From contig JAJYWT010000074.1 in the NCBI GenBank assembly GCA_021791345.1, positions 1 to 13,931 on the forward strand: a DNA stretch of 13,931 bases, given 5' to 3'. The translations under genes and the position numbers were made by a program. Position 1 is the first letter of the stretch, and each line of letters opens with the position of its first letter. The notes under the pieces were generated by a model, which worked only from the letters and a program-made list of their open reading frames with translations, did no database searches and had not been told where the DNA came from. This stretch comes from a bacterium (GTDB taxonomy: Bacteria > Chloroflexota > Dormibacteria > UBA8260 > Bog-877). Positions 7,199 through 13,770 of this stretch are shown here, one piece after another.

Positions 7199-8554
7199 AT
7201 GGACGACATGAGCGGAACCGGACGCGATCCTTCTGAGAGCCCCAACCCAGGCGAAGAGCCCCAGCGTCCGATGGGGTGGGAGCCGAGCCCGGTCCCACCC
7301 TCCTCGCCCCTTTTAGGCGGTGATTTCGGAGGGTACGAGCCGCCTCCGCCAGCCAGCTACACCGGTTCCCCGAGCCCCGGGGGTGACTTCAGGCGTCCCC
7401 GCCGGTTTGGCCGCTGGATTGCCGCTGGGGCGGCCGCGGTGATCGTGGTGGCCGCGGTCGGCTTCGGAAGCTTCCAGTTGGGGGCCTCACACAACCAGCA
7501 GCCAACGCTGGCGACCCAACCGGTGCCCTCGCCCGCCAGCGTGTCCACCTCTGCCAGCGGCAATGGCAAGATCAACGTCTCCAAGGTGGTGGCGGAGGTC
7601 GATCCTGGGGTGGTCGACATCAACTCCAGCGACTCCTACACGGGTGCCTCCGACGCCGGCACCGGAATGATCCTCACCTCCAACGGCGAGGTTCTGACCA
7701 ACAACCACGTGATCGCGGGTGGTACCACGATCACAGCGCAGATCGACGGGAGCGGGCCAAAGTATCGGGCCAAGGTCGTGGGCACGGACCCGACCCAGGA
7801 TGTGGCGCTGCTGCAGCTTCAGGGCGTCTCCGGGTTGCACCCGTTGAAGATGGGCAACTCGGCGGCGGTCCAGGTGGGGGAGCCGGTGGTGGCGATCGGG
7901 AACGCCCTGGCACTGCCGGGCAGCCCCACCGTCACCGAGGGCATAATCTCCGCTCTCAACCGTTCGATCTCCGCCTCGGACAGTGGGAGTGGCACGGTGG
8001 AGCACCTGGTCGGGATGTTCCAGACCGATGCTCCGCTCAGCCCGGGCAACTCGGGGGGGCCGCTGGTCAACGGGTCCGGCCAGGTGATCGCCATGAACAC
8101 CGCCGCGGCAACCGGCAGTGGAGGCCAGAACGCCTCCAACATCGGATTCGCGATCCCGATCAATGAGGCGCTCTCCATCGCCAGCCAGATCCAGAAGGGA
8201 GAGGCAAGCTCCAAGATCGTGATCGGTACGCCAGCGTTCCTGGGCATTGAGGCCGAGAACGTGTCCTCGGGTTCCTCCGGCGGATTCTTCGGTGGATACT
8301 TCGGTTACACCCCGCCTGTGAGCTCTGGCGCTCTGGTCGCGGCGGTGATCCCCAACACGCCGGCGTCCTCGGCGGGGCTGGTGGCGGGTGATGTCATCAC
8401 CTCATTCGGGGGGCAGTCCATCAGCTCGGTGAGCAGCCTGACCACTGCGATCGACGGATACCACCCGGGCCAGCGAGTCCAGGTGGGTTGGGTGACCTCC
8501 TCTGACACCAAGGAATCGGCGACGGTGACCCTGGCCAGCGGTCCAGCCGCGTAG
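7199..8554 (+). CDS. htrA: Membrane-anchored HtrA/DegP-type serine protease with a PDZ domain
   Basis: The 451-residue protein likely cleaves or refolds damaged proteins on the outer side of the membrane. Residues 1-70 are Pro-, Gly- and Ser-rich and probably cytoplasmic. A basic stretch (RRPRRFGR, 65-72) precedes one transmembrane segment at about 73-95. A low-complexity linker follows, then a trypsin-like domain (about 125-335) with a full triad: His170 in LTNNHVIAGG, Asp201 in DPTQDVALLQL and Ser285 in SPGNSGGPLV. One PDZ domain (about 345-446) has LGIEAE at its start and GLVAGDVITSFGG (393-405). A Gly/Ser/aromatic insertion (354-377) splits the first part of the PDZ. Such single-TM, single-PDZ proteins are typical of actinobacterial HtrA. 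A role in envelope stress is inferred. It converges with the kinase gene downstream. Confidence 0.92.
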   Translation: MDDMSGTGRDPSESPNPGEEPQRPMGWEPSPVPPSSPLLGGDFGGYEPPPPASYTGSPSPGGDFRRPRRFGRWIAAGAAAVIVVAAVGFGSFQLGASHNQQPTLATQPVPSPASVSTSASGNGKINVSKVVAEVDPGVVDINSSDSYTGASDAGTGMILTSNGEVLTNNHVIAGGTTITAQIDGSGPKYRAKVVGTDPTQDVALLQLQGVSGLHPLKMGNSAAVQVGEPVVAIGNALALPGSPTVTEGIISALNRSISASDSGSGTVEHLVGMFQTDAPLSPGNSGGPLVNGSGQVIAMNTAAATGSGGQNASNIGFAIPINEALSIASQIQKGEASSKIVIGTPAFLGIEAENVSSGSSGGFFGGYFGYTPPVSSGALVAAVIPNTPASSAGLVAGDVITSFGGQSISSVSSLTTAIDGYHPGQRVQVGWVTSSDTKESATVTLASGPAA

Positions 8555-8596
8555 GGGCGAGAACGGCCGCGGGCCATCGCCGCCGCGCGTATCACG

Positions 8597-9514
8597 TCAC
8601 GAGAGCCGGGCGAGCAGCACCGCCCGGCTCTCCCAGCTGGTGGGATCCTCGCCTACCGAGTGCGCCCAAAGCTGGTTCTCGAGGGCGCGCATCTGGGCCC
8701 AGCCCAGGACCAGACAGTCGGCGACCTGGAGACCGGCCGCCACCCGGTTCAGAAGAGAGGAAGTCATCGCACGGTCAAGGTTCCCGCTGCGGTTCATGGC
8801 ATCGAGGAGCAAGAACCCGCCTTCGAAAGCCGGCGGGCCGACCATCGGCTTGGGATCGATCAACAGCCACCCTGCGCGCTCCGACCGCAGGACGTTACCC
8901 AGGTGGGCGTCGCGGTTGACCAGCAGCTCGGGGGCCGGGTCCTCGCCAAGTCTGCCTGCCAACTCCCGGGCGTCAGTCAGCCGCCGGGTTCGCGAGGCAT
9001 CCGGGTGCACATCCGCAGCAGCCATTAGCCTCAGCCATTCCTGCAACAGGTCCGCGCACCCGGCGAGCCCGGGCGGAGGACTGGCGGCGCTCCTGAGTCG
9101 GACCAGAATCTGGCAGGCGATGTCGATCGCTTGACCGAGGTCCGGGAGGGCGCCGAGGGGTGTGCCCGGCAGGGCCCGCTCGATCAGCATGGCCCGGGAG
9201 GTGGGATCGAAATCCAGGAGGGCTACGGCGCCATGGCCGCCGTAGCTGGCCAAGGCGTCCGCTTCGAACCAGCTCCCCGGATCCGGATACGGCACCTTCA
9301 GCACCACCTGGGCGTGCCCGGCCGATCTGGCGGCCAGGATCAGAGACGCCGTTCCTCCGGCGAGACACCGCTCAGGTTCCAGCCGCCACTCCCGGGAGAG
9401 TCTGGCGACGAGGTCGGGAAGCCCGTCGAGCCACGGCTCGGCGTCCTGCTTGAACCAGCGCCAGACGGTTGCCGCCAGCTCCGGCGGTGGAACCACGAGG
9501 TTGGGCGCGCTCAC
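8597..9514 (-). CDS. Small-molecule kinase of the APH(6)/hydroxyurea-resistance family
   Basis: The protein kinase-like fold suggests ATP-dependent phosphorylation of a small molecule; relatives inactivate streptomycin (StrB, APH(6)) or hydroxyurea. Counting from GTG 9514 there are 305 residues: VVLKV with the ATP-binding Lys73, a catalytic loop NRDAHLGNVL with Asp202 and Asn207, and WLLIDPKPMVG with the metal-binding Asp220. The IDPK(P/G)xxG stretch is characteristic of this family. The loop has Asn-Arg where HGD is commonest. I prefer GTG 9514 because TATAGT seven bases upstream would give a leaderless mRNA; ATG 9550 is an in-frame alternative adding 12 residues, also without a Shine-Dalgarno. 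The substrate is unknown; with no mobile element nearby it is probably a native gene, not acquired resistance. Confidence 0.82.
   Translation of the reverse strand: MSAPNLVVPPPELAATVWRWFKQDAEPWLDGLPDLVARLSREWRLEPERCLAGGTASLILAARSAGHAQVVLKVPYPDPGSWFEADALASYGGHGAVALLDFDPTSRAMLIERALPGTPLGALPDLGQAIDIACQILVRLRSAASPPPGLAGCADLLQEWLRLMAAADVHPDASRTRRLTDARELAGRLGEDPAPELLVNRDAHLGNVLRSERAGWLLIDPKPMVGPPAFEGGFLLLDAMNRSGNLDRAMTSSLLNRVAAGLQVADCLVLGWAQMRALENQLWAHSVGEDPTSWESRAVLLARLS
8601..8632. terminator. Perfect 12-bp hairpin at the convergent gene ends
   Basis: GAGAGCCGGGCG (8601-8612) and CGCCCGGCTCTC (8621-8632) are exact reverse complements around an 8-base loop. The hairpin starts 46 bases after the htrA stop and lies inside the last codons of the opposing kinase gene. 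It suits a bidirectional terminator. No T-run follows on either strand, as is often seen for terminators in high-GC bacteria. Confidence 0.6.
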
Positions 9515-9521
9515 GCCAGCG

Positions 9522-9527
9522 ACTATA
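9522..9527 (-). promoter_or_regulatory. -10 box for a leaderless kinase transcript
   Basis: On the minus strand TATAGT (9527 down to 9522), inside the AT-only patch ATATATA, stands seven bases before the GTG at 9514. This is the spacing seen for leaderless genes with a TANNNT -10 box. The -35 region is not recognisable. The patch is the most AT-rich spot in the surrounding sequence. Confidence 0.45.
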
Positions 9528-9910
9528 TATGGGGCAAGCGGGGCGTCCATGGTATGGGAAACGCCCCACGCGGCCTGTGCGCGCCGGTGGAAGGGAGCGC
9601 AGCCGGATACGGGCTCGAGATCCTTGAGCCGCCGGTTACGTCAGGGAAGCCTCTGGGGCCACGCCCGAGCGACCACTGTCAACGAGAGGTCGATGTCAAC
9701 AGCGCCGCGCCGAGCCGAGTTCCGAGGCGATCAGCACACCGACTGTGGCACCACTCCTGCCGCGGCCGTTGCGGCCCGCCTAAGAGCTGATCGCCTTCTG
9801 GGTCAACCGTCTCCGGGAGAGGGTGGAGGCCGGTCACCCGGACGATCGCGCCAATGTGGGACTGTCGCAGCGCGTTGTCTGGGGTCGGCGGCTTCGGTTC
9901 TGCACGTGTC

Positions 9911-9932
9911 GTCAGCCTCCGGTTCGGCTGAC
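9911..9932 (-). terminator. Hairpin after the antiporter stop
   Basis: GTCAGCC (9911-9917) and GGCTGAC (9926-9932) form a perfect 7-bp stem with an 8-base loop, 12 bases beyond the antiporter stop codon. A competing 6-bp stem, CTGACC (9928-9933) with GGTCAG (9942-9947), overlaps it and takes in the stop codon. No T-run is present, so terminator function is likely from position but not proven. Confidence 0.45.
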
Positions 9933-9943
9933 CGTTGCTCTGG

Positions 9944-12130
9944 TCAGTCTGGAAGAGTGACCAGCACCGCCCGATCGGGCAGGTGGTGGAGGACAGCCTC
10001 GGCAGCCTCGCCGAAGTAGATGCCCTGGTCCGTGGCCACCGGACGCACACCCACCAGGACCAGGCCATTCCCGGCGGCGGCGGCCACCAGGCCCGGCTCG
10101 AACTCGGGGTTGGCGAGGACCTCCGGCCTCACGGTCACGTCGTAGCCGGAGCTCATGGCCACGGCCTGCGCCAGGATGGCCTCCGCCGCCCGCTGGTCGC
10201 GCTGATGGTGCAGGATCCGGCGCGAGATCAGGCGGTCTGGCCGAAGCGAGCGCAGGCCCCGAGGACTGGTGTCGACGTGGAGCAGCTGGATGACTTCGTG
10301 GGTCTGCTCCGCCAGGCTGAATGCGACCTCCAGGGCCGCCCGGGAGGCGCGTGCGCCCGAAACCGACACCATGATGCCGGGGGGGATCGAGTTGGACGGT
10401 CGCTCGGTGCCTGGTCGCAGGACCAGCAGGGTGGGGACGTTGACCACCGGCACCAACTGTTCCACCAGGCTGGGCTCGTGAGTGTCGCCGGTCCCGTCCA
10501 TCTGGGATGCGAGCACCAGGGCCCCATATCCCAATTTGAGTTCGGACGTGATGGTCTGGGCCACGTCCGAGTTGTCCGCATCACGCCACTCCACCGCGCG
10601 GGCCGCCGAAGCAGCCGGCGGCGAGTCCCGAAGTGCTCTGGCGGCATCGGTGGTGATCACCGTCAGCTCGGCACTCTTGGGCCAGGCCAATTCCACCAGG
10701 CGGATGGCATCCGCTCCTGCGCGCGCCTGATCCGCCACCAACAACACCCTTTCGTCGGTGACCAGCGCTTGGCGCGCCAGCCTGGCCTCAAGGTCCAGGC
10801 GGCGGCGTTCCTCCGCTGAGCCGCTCCACCTGCGCACCGCTCGTCGCAGCAGGGGTGGGGTGGCAATCGAGGTGACGAGGGACATGGCGACGATGGCTGT
10901 GTACGTGCCCGTGTTCAGGATCCCCGAGGCAAGGCCTACCGTGCCCGCGATGACCTGGACGGTTCCCCGGCCATTGAGTCCGATGCCGAGGGCGATCCGC
11001 TCCATCTGGGGCAGGCGTCCGGCCGCGGCTCCGAGATAGGAGCCAGCAAACTTGGCGACCGATCCGACCACGATGAAGACCAAGCAGACGATGAGGACCT
11101 CCGGGTGGCGCAACAAAGCCAGATTCGCCTCCAGGCCGGCGGTGGCGAAATAGATGGGGGCGAAGAATGAGGAGCTGAGCTGGGTCACGAACCGAAAGGT
11201 CTCGGCATCGCCGAAGCGCGACCGGGCGAGCACCACACCGGCCACGAAGGCCCCCAGTGCCCCCTCGACTCCGATCAGCTGGACCAGCGCCGCCGCGACC
11301 ATGGCGGCCACCAGGCAGATTGCCAGCGAGGGGTGGGAGTTGGGAGTGCCTCGTTCAGGCCCGTGCCGTCGGGCCGCGCGCAGCAGGCGGTCAACCAGAG
11401 GCTGGGCGAAGACGGTGACCAAGGTGCCCAGCACCAGCAGTCCGATTACGACCTTGGCGAGCTGCGAAACCGCGCCACTGGCGCCCATCGCGACTGCGAA
11501 GGCGATCAGCACGAAGGCGAGGGCGTCGTTGACGGTCCCGGCCGCCAGGGTTATCTGCCCGAAATCGCGTCTCGTTGCTCCCAGGTGGGTGACGATCTCC
11601 GCGATGACCGGGAGCGAGCTGGCTCCCAACGCCACGCCAACCAGTAGGGAGAACGAGAGGGCGTTCGCCAGCGGTCCGCGGACACTCACGGGCAGTGCTA
11701 ACGCGACGGCCACTCCGGCTCCCAGCGGCAGCAGCAAGCTGCCCACGGTCACCCAGCCTGCGGACCGGCCCAGCCGCCGGAGCAAAGTCAGGTCGGTCTC
11801 GAAGCCGACTGTCAGAAGCAGCATGGCGAGGCTGAGGGTGCTCACGGCGAAGAGAAGGGACGACTGAACCAACTCGCCCCGGGGCAGGAACCAGTTGAAT
11901 CCCGTGGGCCACAGCTCGCCGAAGACCGTAGGACCCAAGATCACGCCCGCCAGGAGTTGCCCCACCACGGGCGGTTGGCCCAGCCGGGCGGCAACCCTCC
12001 CCAGGCTCACCGCGAATATGAGCAGGAGCGCCATCTGGACCCAGAAGACCGTCTGATCGTGAGCAGTGACCGGTGCGAGTCTGAGGGCGGCGGCGGACAG
12101 GAGGTCCGCCCGGGCAGGGTCAAGGTGCAT
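9944..12130 (-). CDS. CPA2-type cation/proton antiporter with C-terminal USP-like domains
   Basis: The 728-residue membrane protein probably exchanges K+ or Na+ for protons. Residues 27-430 form about 12 transmembrane helices with Na+/H+ exchanger motifs: GQPPVVGQLLAGVILGP (51-67), LTVGFETDL (106-114), the ion-binding pair Asn201-Asp202 in AGTVNDALAFVLIA, VEGALGAFVAGVVLAR (288-303), Lys360 in SVAKFAGSYLGA, and GLNGRGTVQVI (384-394). Residues about 458-728 are soluble and resemble two universal-stress-protein-like domains, ending in FGEAAEAVLHHLPDRAVLV; plant CHX and some bacterial members share this layout. There is no TrkA-N nucleotide-binding domain, unlike KefB/KefC. The ATG at 12130 has GGAGGGAG about six bases upstream. 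It is divergent from the MscS-type channel gene, suggesting joint ion and osmotic control. Which cation is carried cannot be read from the sequence. Confidence 0.88.
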   Translation of the reverse strand: MHLDPARADLLSAAALRLAPVTAHDQTVFWVQMALLLIFAVSLGRVAARLGQPPVVGQLLAGVILGPTVFGELWPTGFNWFLPRGELVQSSLLFAVSTLSLAMLLLTVGFETDLTLLRRLGRSAGWVTVGSLLLPLGAGVAVALALPVSVRGPLANALSFSLLVGVALGASSLPVIAEIVTHLGATRRDFGQITLAAGTVNDALAFVLIAFAVAMGASGAVSQLAKVVIGLLVLGTLVTVFAQPLVDRLLRAARRHGPERGTPNSHPSLAICLVAAMVAAALVQLIGVEGALGAFVAGVVLARSRFGDAETFRFVTQLSSSFFAPIYFATAGLEANLALLRHPEVLIVCLVFIVVGSVAKFAGSYLGAAAGRLPQMERIALGIGLNGRGTVQVIAGTVGLASGILNTGTYTAIVAMSLVTSIATPPLLRRAVRRWSGSAEERRRLDLEARLARQALVTDERVLLVADQARAGADAIRLVELAWPKSAELTVITTDAARALRDSPPAASAARAVEWRDADNSDVAQTITSELKLGYGALVLASQMDGTGDTHEPSLVEQLVPVVNVPTLLVLRPGTERPSNSIPPGIMVSVSGARASRAALEVAFSLAEQTHEVIQLLHVDTSPRGLRSLRPDRLISRRILHHQRDQRAAEAILAQAVAMSSGYDVTVRPEVLANPEFEPGLVAAAAGNGLVLVGVRPVATDQGIYFGEAAEAVLHHLPDRAVLVTLPD

Positions 12131-12136
12131 TGACGT

Positions 12137-12144
12137 CTCCCTCC
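12137..12144 (-). promoter_or_regulatory. Ribosome binding site of the antiporter gene
   Basis: On the minus strand GGAGGGAG ends six bases before the ATG at 12130. It supports this start over later in-frame ATG codons. Confidence 0.65.
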
Positions 12145-12315
12145 AGCGGGACCGAGGTGTCGCTCCGCAGCTTATCGAGTGGGCCCTCCCGATCCCGCAA
12201 CGCCCGTTCGCGAGCAGAGATCTCGGGGCCGGCCAGATGGCCTGTGAGGTCTGCGACTATGCGCCCTGGGAAGCGGGAGTGCGGTAGGGTGGAGGAGTGC
12301 CCCGGCGGGTGCCGG

Positions 12316-12360
12316 TGGTCCCGCCGCGCTCCGGCGGCTCGCGGCGCCGCGCCGGGACCA
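12316..12360 (+). promoter_or_regulatory. GC-rich hairpin in the channel gene leader
   Basis: TGGTCCCG (12316-12323) pairs perfectly with CGGGACCA (12353-12360). The 29 bases between can form further GC stems around GGCGCC. It ends 27 bases before the channel start and could be an attenuator or a stabilising 5' structure. Function is inference. Confidence 0.4.
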
Positions 12361-12387
12361 GCCCCTGGCAGATAGCAAGCGAGGTGA

Positions 12388-13506
12388 ATGCCTGTGTCAT
12401 CCTCCACATTCCCCGTCGAAGTGCTCGCCACGGTTGCAGCGGTAATGGTCATCGTGCATGCCGCTGGGGTCGCCATCCTACGGCGGCGTGTGATCGGCAA
12501 GCGCCACCAGGTGGCGCGGTCAGTTCTGGAGCACTCCAAGCGCCCTCTCCAAGCGGTCCTCCCTCTGGCGGGAATCGAAGTGGCGCTCACCGCGGTTCGA
12601 CTGCCAGGGCAGCTTGGGCCGATCCTCCTACATGTGTTTGGAGTCGGGCTGATCCTCGCCAGCGCGTGGCTGGCGGTCGGGCTGTCTTACGTCGTCGACG
12701 ATCTGGTGCTGGGGAGATATCGACTTGACGTCGACGACAACCTGCACGCGCGGCAGATTCACACCCAGGTGCAGGTCCTGAGGCGGGTGACCACGGTGGT
12801 GGTCGCTGTGGTGGCCGTGTCCCTGGTTCTCCTCAGCTTTCCGGAGGTGCGGACGGCCGGTGCCGGCCTGCTGGCTTCCGCTGGCCTGATCGGGGTGGTG
12901 GCAGGCATCGCGGCCAAGCCGGCGGCGACCAACGTGGTGGCAGGCCTGCAGATAGCCGTGAGCCAGCCGATCCGGGTCGATGACGTGGTGGTGGTGGAGG
13001 GTCACTGGGGGCGCATCGAACAGATAGCACTGACCTACGTGGTGGTGCGGATCTGGGATCTTCGGCGGCTGGTGGTGCCGATCTCATATTTCATCGAGAG
13101 CCCCTTCGAGAACTGGACGCGCAGCAGCGCCGAGATCCTGGGGTGGGTACACATGGAAGTTGACTACACCGCACCCGTGTCCGAGATGCGTCAGCAGCTC
13201 TTGGAGATCGCCAGGCGATCCCCGGACTGGGACGGCAGCGTCTGTGTGCTCCAGGTGACCGGCTTGGGTTCGGAGACGATGCAGCTTCGCGCCCTCCTGA
13301 GTTCGCCGGACAGCTCCAGATCGTGGAACCTTCAGTGTGAGGTGAGAGAGAAGATGATCGAGTTCCTGCGTGATAAGTACCCCGGTGCGCTCCCCCGGAC
13401 CCGGTCGAGCGTCGCCCTGAACGAGGATGGCCGGCCTGCGCAGCCGGCTCCGCCGGGGCGAGCGCGATCGGGCTCGGGTGGCCGGAGAGTGCCGATGGGT
13501 GCCTGA
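12388..13506 (+). CDS. MscS-family mechanosensitive ion channel
   Basis: The 372-residue membrane protein likely opens under membrane tension to release solutes during hypo-osmotic shock. Predicted transmembrane stretches lie near 11-31, 54-72, 78-104 and 132-150. The pore-lining helix (157-187) is rich in Ala and Gly: AGAGLLASAGLIGVVAGIAA. The MscS beta domain follows: NVVAGLQIAVSQPIRVDD (182-199), VEGHWGRIEQI (203-213) and RRLVVPISYFIESPFENWTR (226-245), then a C-terminal alpha/beta domain to about 335 and a disordered Pro/Gly/Arg tail. Start choice is open between ATG 12388 and GTG 12394. GAGGTGA (12381-12387) abuts the ATG but stands six bases from the GTG, so GTG 12394 has the better spacing; the difference is two residues. 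The tRNA gene starts 18 bases downstream. Confidence 0.9.
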   Translation: MPVSSSTFPVEVLATVAAVMVIVHAAGVAILRRRVIGKRHQVARSVLEHSKRPLQAVLPLAGIEVALTAVRLPGQLGPILLHVFGVGLILASAWLAVGLSYVVDDLVLGRYRLDVDDNLHARQIHTQVQVLRRVTTVVVAVVAVSLVLLSFPEVRTAGAGLLASAGLIGVVAGIAAKPAATNVVAGLQIAVSQPIRVDDVVVVEGHWGRIEQIALTYVVVRIWDLRRLVVPISYFIESPFENWTRSSAEILGWVHMEVDYTAPVSEMRQQLLEIARRSPDWDGSVCVLQVTGLGSETMQLRALLSSPDSSRSWNLQCEVREKMIEFLRDKYPGALPRTRSSVALNEDGRPAQPAPPGRARSGSGGRRVPMGA

Positions 13507-13512
13507 TAGACT
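13507..13512 (+). promoter_or_regulatory. Possible -10 box of the tRNA gene
   Basis: TAGACT fits TANNNT, directly follows the channel stop codon (13504-13506), and ends 12 bases before the tRNA. That places the transcript start a few bases upstream of the mature 5' end. The -35 region is not recognisable, so the tRNA could also be read through from the channel gene. Confidence 0.35.
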
Positions 13513-13524
13513 GACGACCCGCAG

Positions 13525-13596
13525 GCCGACGTAGCTCAGTGGTAGAGCAGCGGTTTCGTAAACCGCTGGCCGGGAGTTCGAATCTCCCCGTCGGCT
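13525..13596 (+). tRNA. trnT: tRNA-Thr (anticodon CGU)
   Basis: A full cloverleaf is visible: acceptor stem GCCGACG (13525-13531) with CGTCGGC (13589-13595), D arm GCTC/GAGC (13534-13548), anticodon stem GCGGT/ACCGC (13550-13566) with loop TTCGTAA, and T arm GGGAG/CTCCC around TTCGAAT (13572-13588). The anticodon CGT occupies 13557-13559 and reads the threonine codon ACG. The discriminator is T13596. The 3' CCA is not encoded (CCG follows), so it must be added after transcription. Confidence 0.95.
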
Positions 13597-13648
13597 CCGG
13601 ATTTTGAGTTCAGCAGTGACCGCAGATGTCCACTTCAATCCGCCCCCG

Positions 13649-13670
13649 TTGCAGTCAAAATTGCAGTCAA
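13649..13670. repeat. Tandem direct repeat TTGCAGTCAA, period 12
   Basis: Two identical 10-base units separated by AA lie 52 bases after the tRNA. Short direct repeats like these can be arm-type sites for a tyrosine integrase or a protein-binding site, but nothing else here confirms that. Confidence 0.5.
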
Positions 13671-13719
13671 CTTTGGAGGATCCGGCCGGCCCATAGCGAT
13701 CTACGGTGATCGCCTTGAG

Positions 13720-13770
13720 TCGGACCGAGTCCTGGCCAAGAGCCGGGATGGCAGCGGTCCGATCTTGGCC
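13720..13770. repeat. Two interleaved perfect 8-bp inverted repeats
   Basis: The arms run A (13720-13727), B (13734-13741), A' (13755-13762), B' (13763-13770). A pairs with A' and B with B'. The A' and B' arms abut, so both stems are unlikely to form together in one RNA. Mutually exclusive hairpins or two DNA-binding sites are more plausible. Confidence 0.5.

Larger units (their letters stand above)
9515..9943. other. 429-base intergenic region without a supportable gene
   Basis: Open frames here lack a plausible start or any family motif. Visible structure includes the AT-rich -10 patch near 9522-9530 and a tight hairpin, GGCTCGAG (9612-9619) with CTTGAGCC (9623-9630) around a 3-base loop and one G-T pair, flanked by CCGG on both sides. 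TGTCAAC occurs twice, 17 bases apart (9677-9683 and 9694-9700); on the minus strand each reads GTTGACA and so contains a consensus TTGACA -35 box, but I find no matching -10 box. A hairpin at 9911-9932 lies by the antiporter stop. Confidence 0.5.
12131..12387. promoter_or_regulatory. Shared divergent control region of antiporter and channel genes
   Basis: Both genes read outward from this 257-base region. A possible minus-strand -10 box TAAGCT (12174 down to 12169) lies about 40 bases before the antiporter ATG. A possible plus-strand -10 box TAGGGT (12285-12290) would give the channel mRNA a leader of about 90 bases. Matching -35 boxes are poor for both. A GC-rich hairpin occupies 12316-12360. 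Confidence 0.4.

Noticed and set aside
9784..9960. 58-codon plus-strand open frame beginning ELIAFWVNRLRERVEAG
   Set aside because: No start codon with a ribosome site, no recognised family, and it runs into the end of the opposing antiporter gene.
13720..13770. Interleaved inverted repeats as a classical H-type pseudoknot
   Set aside because: The two 3' arms abut with no linker to span an 8-bp stem, so both stems could not form fully at once.
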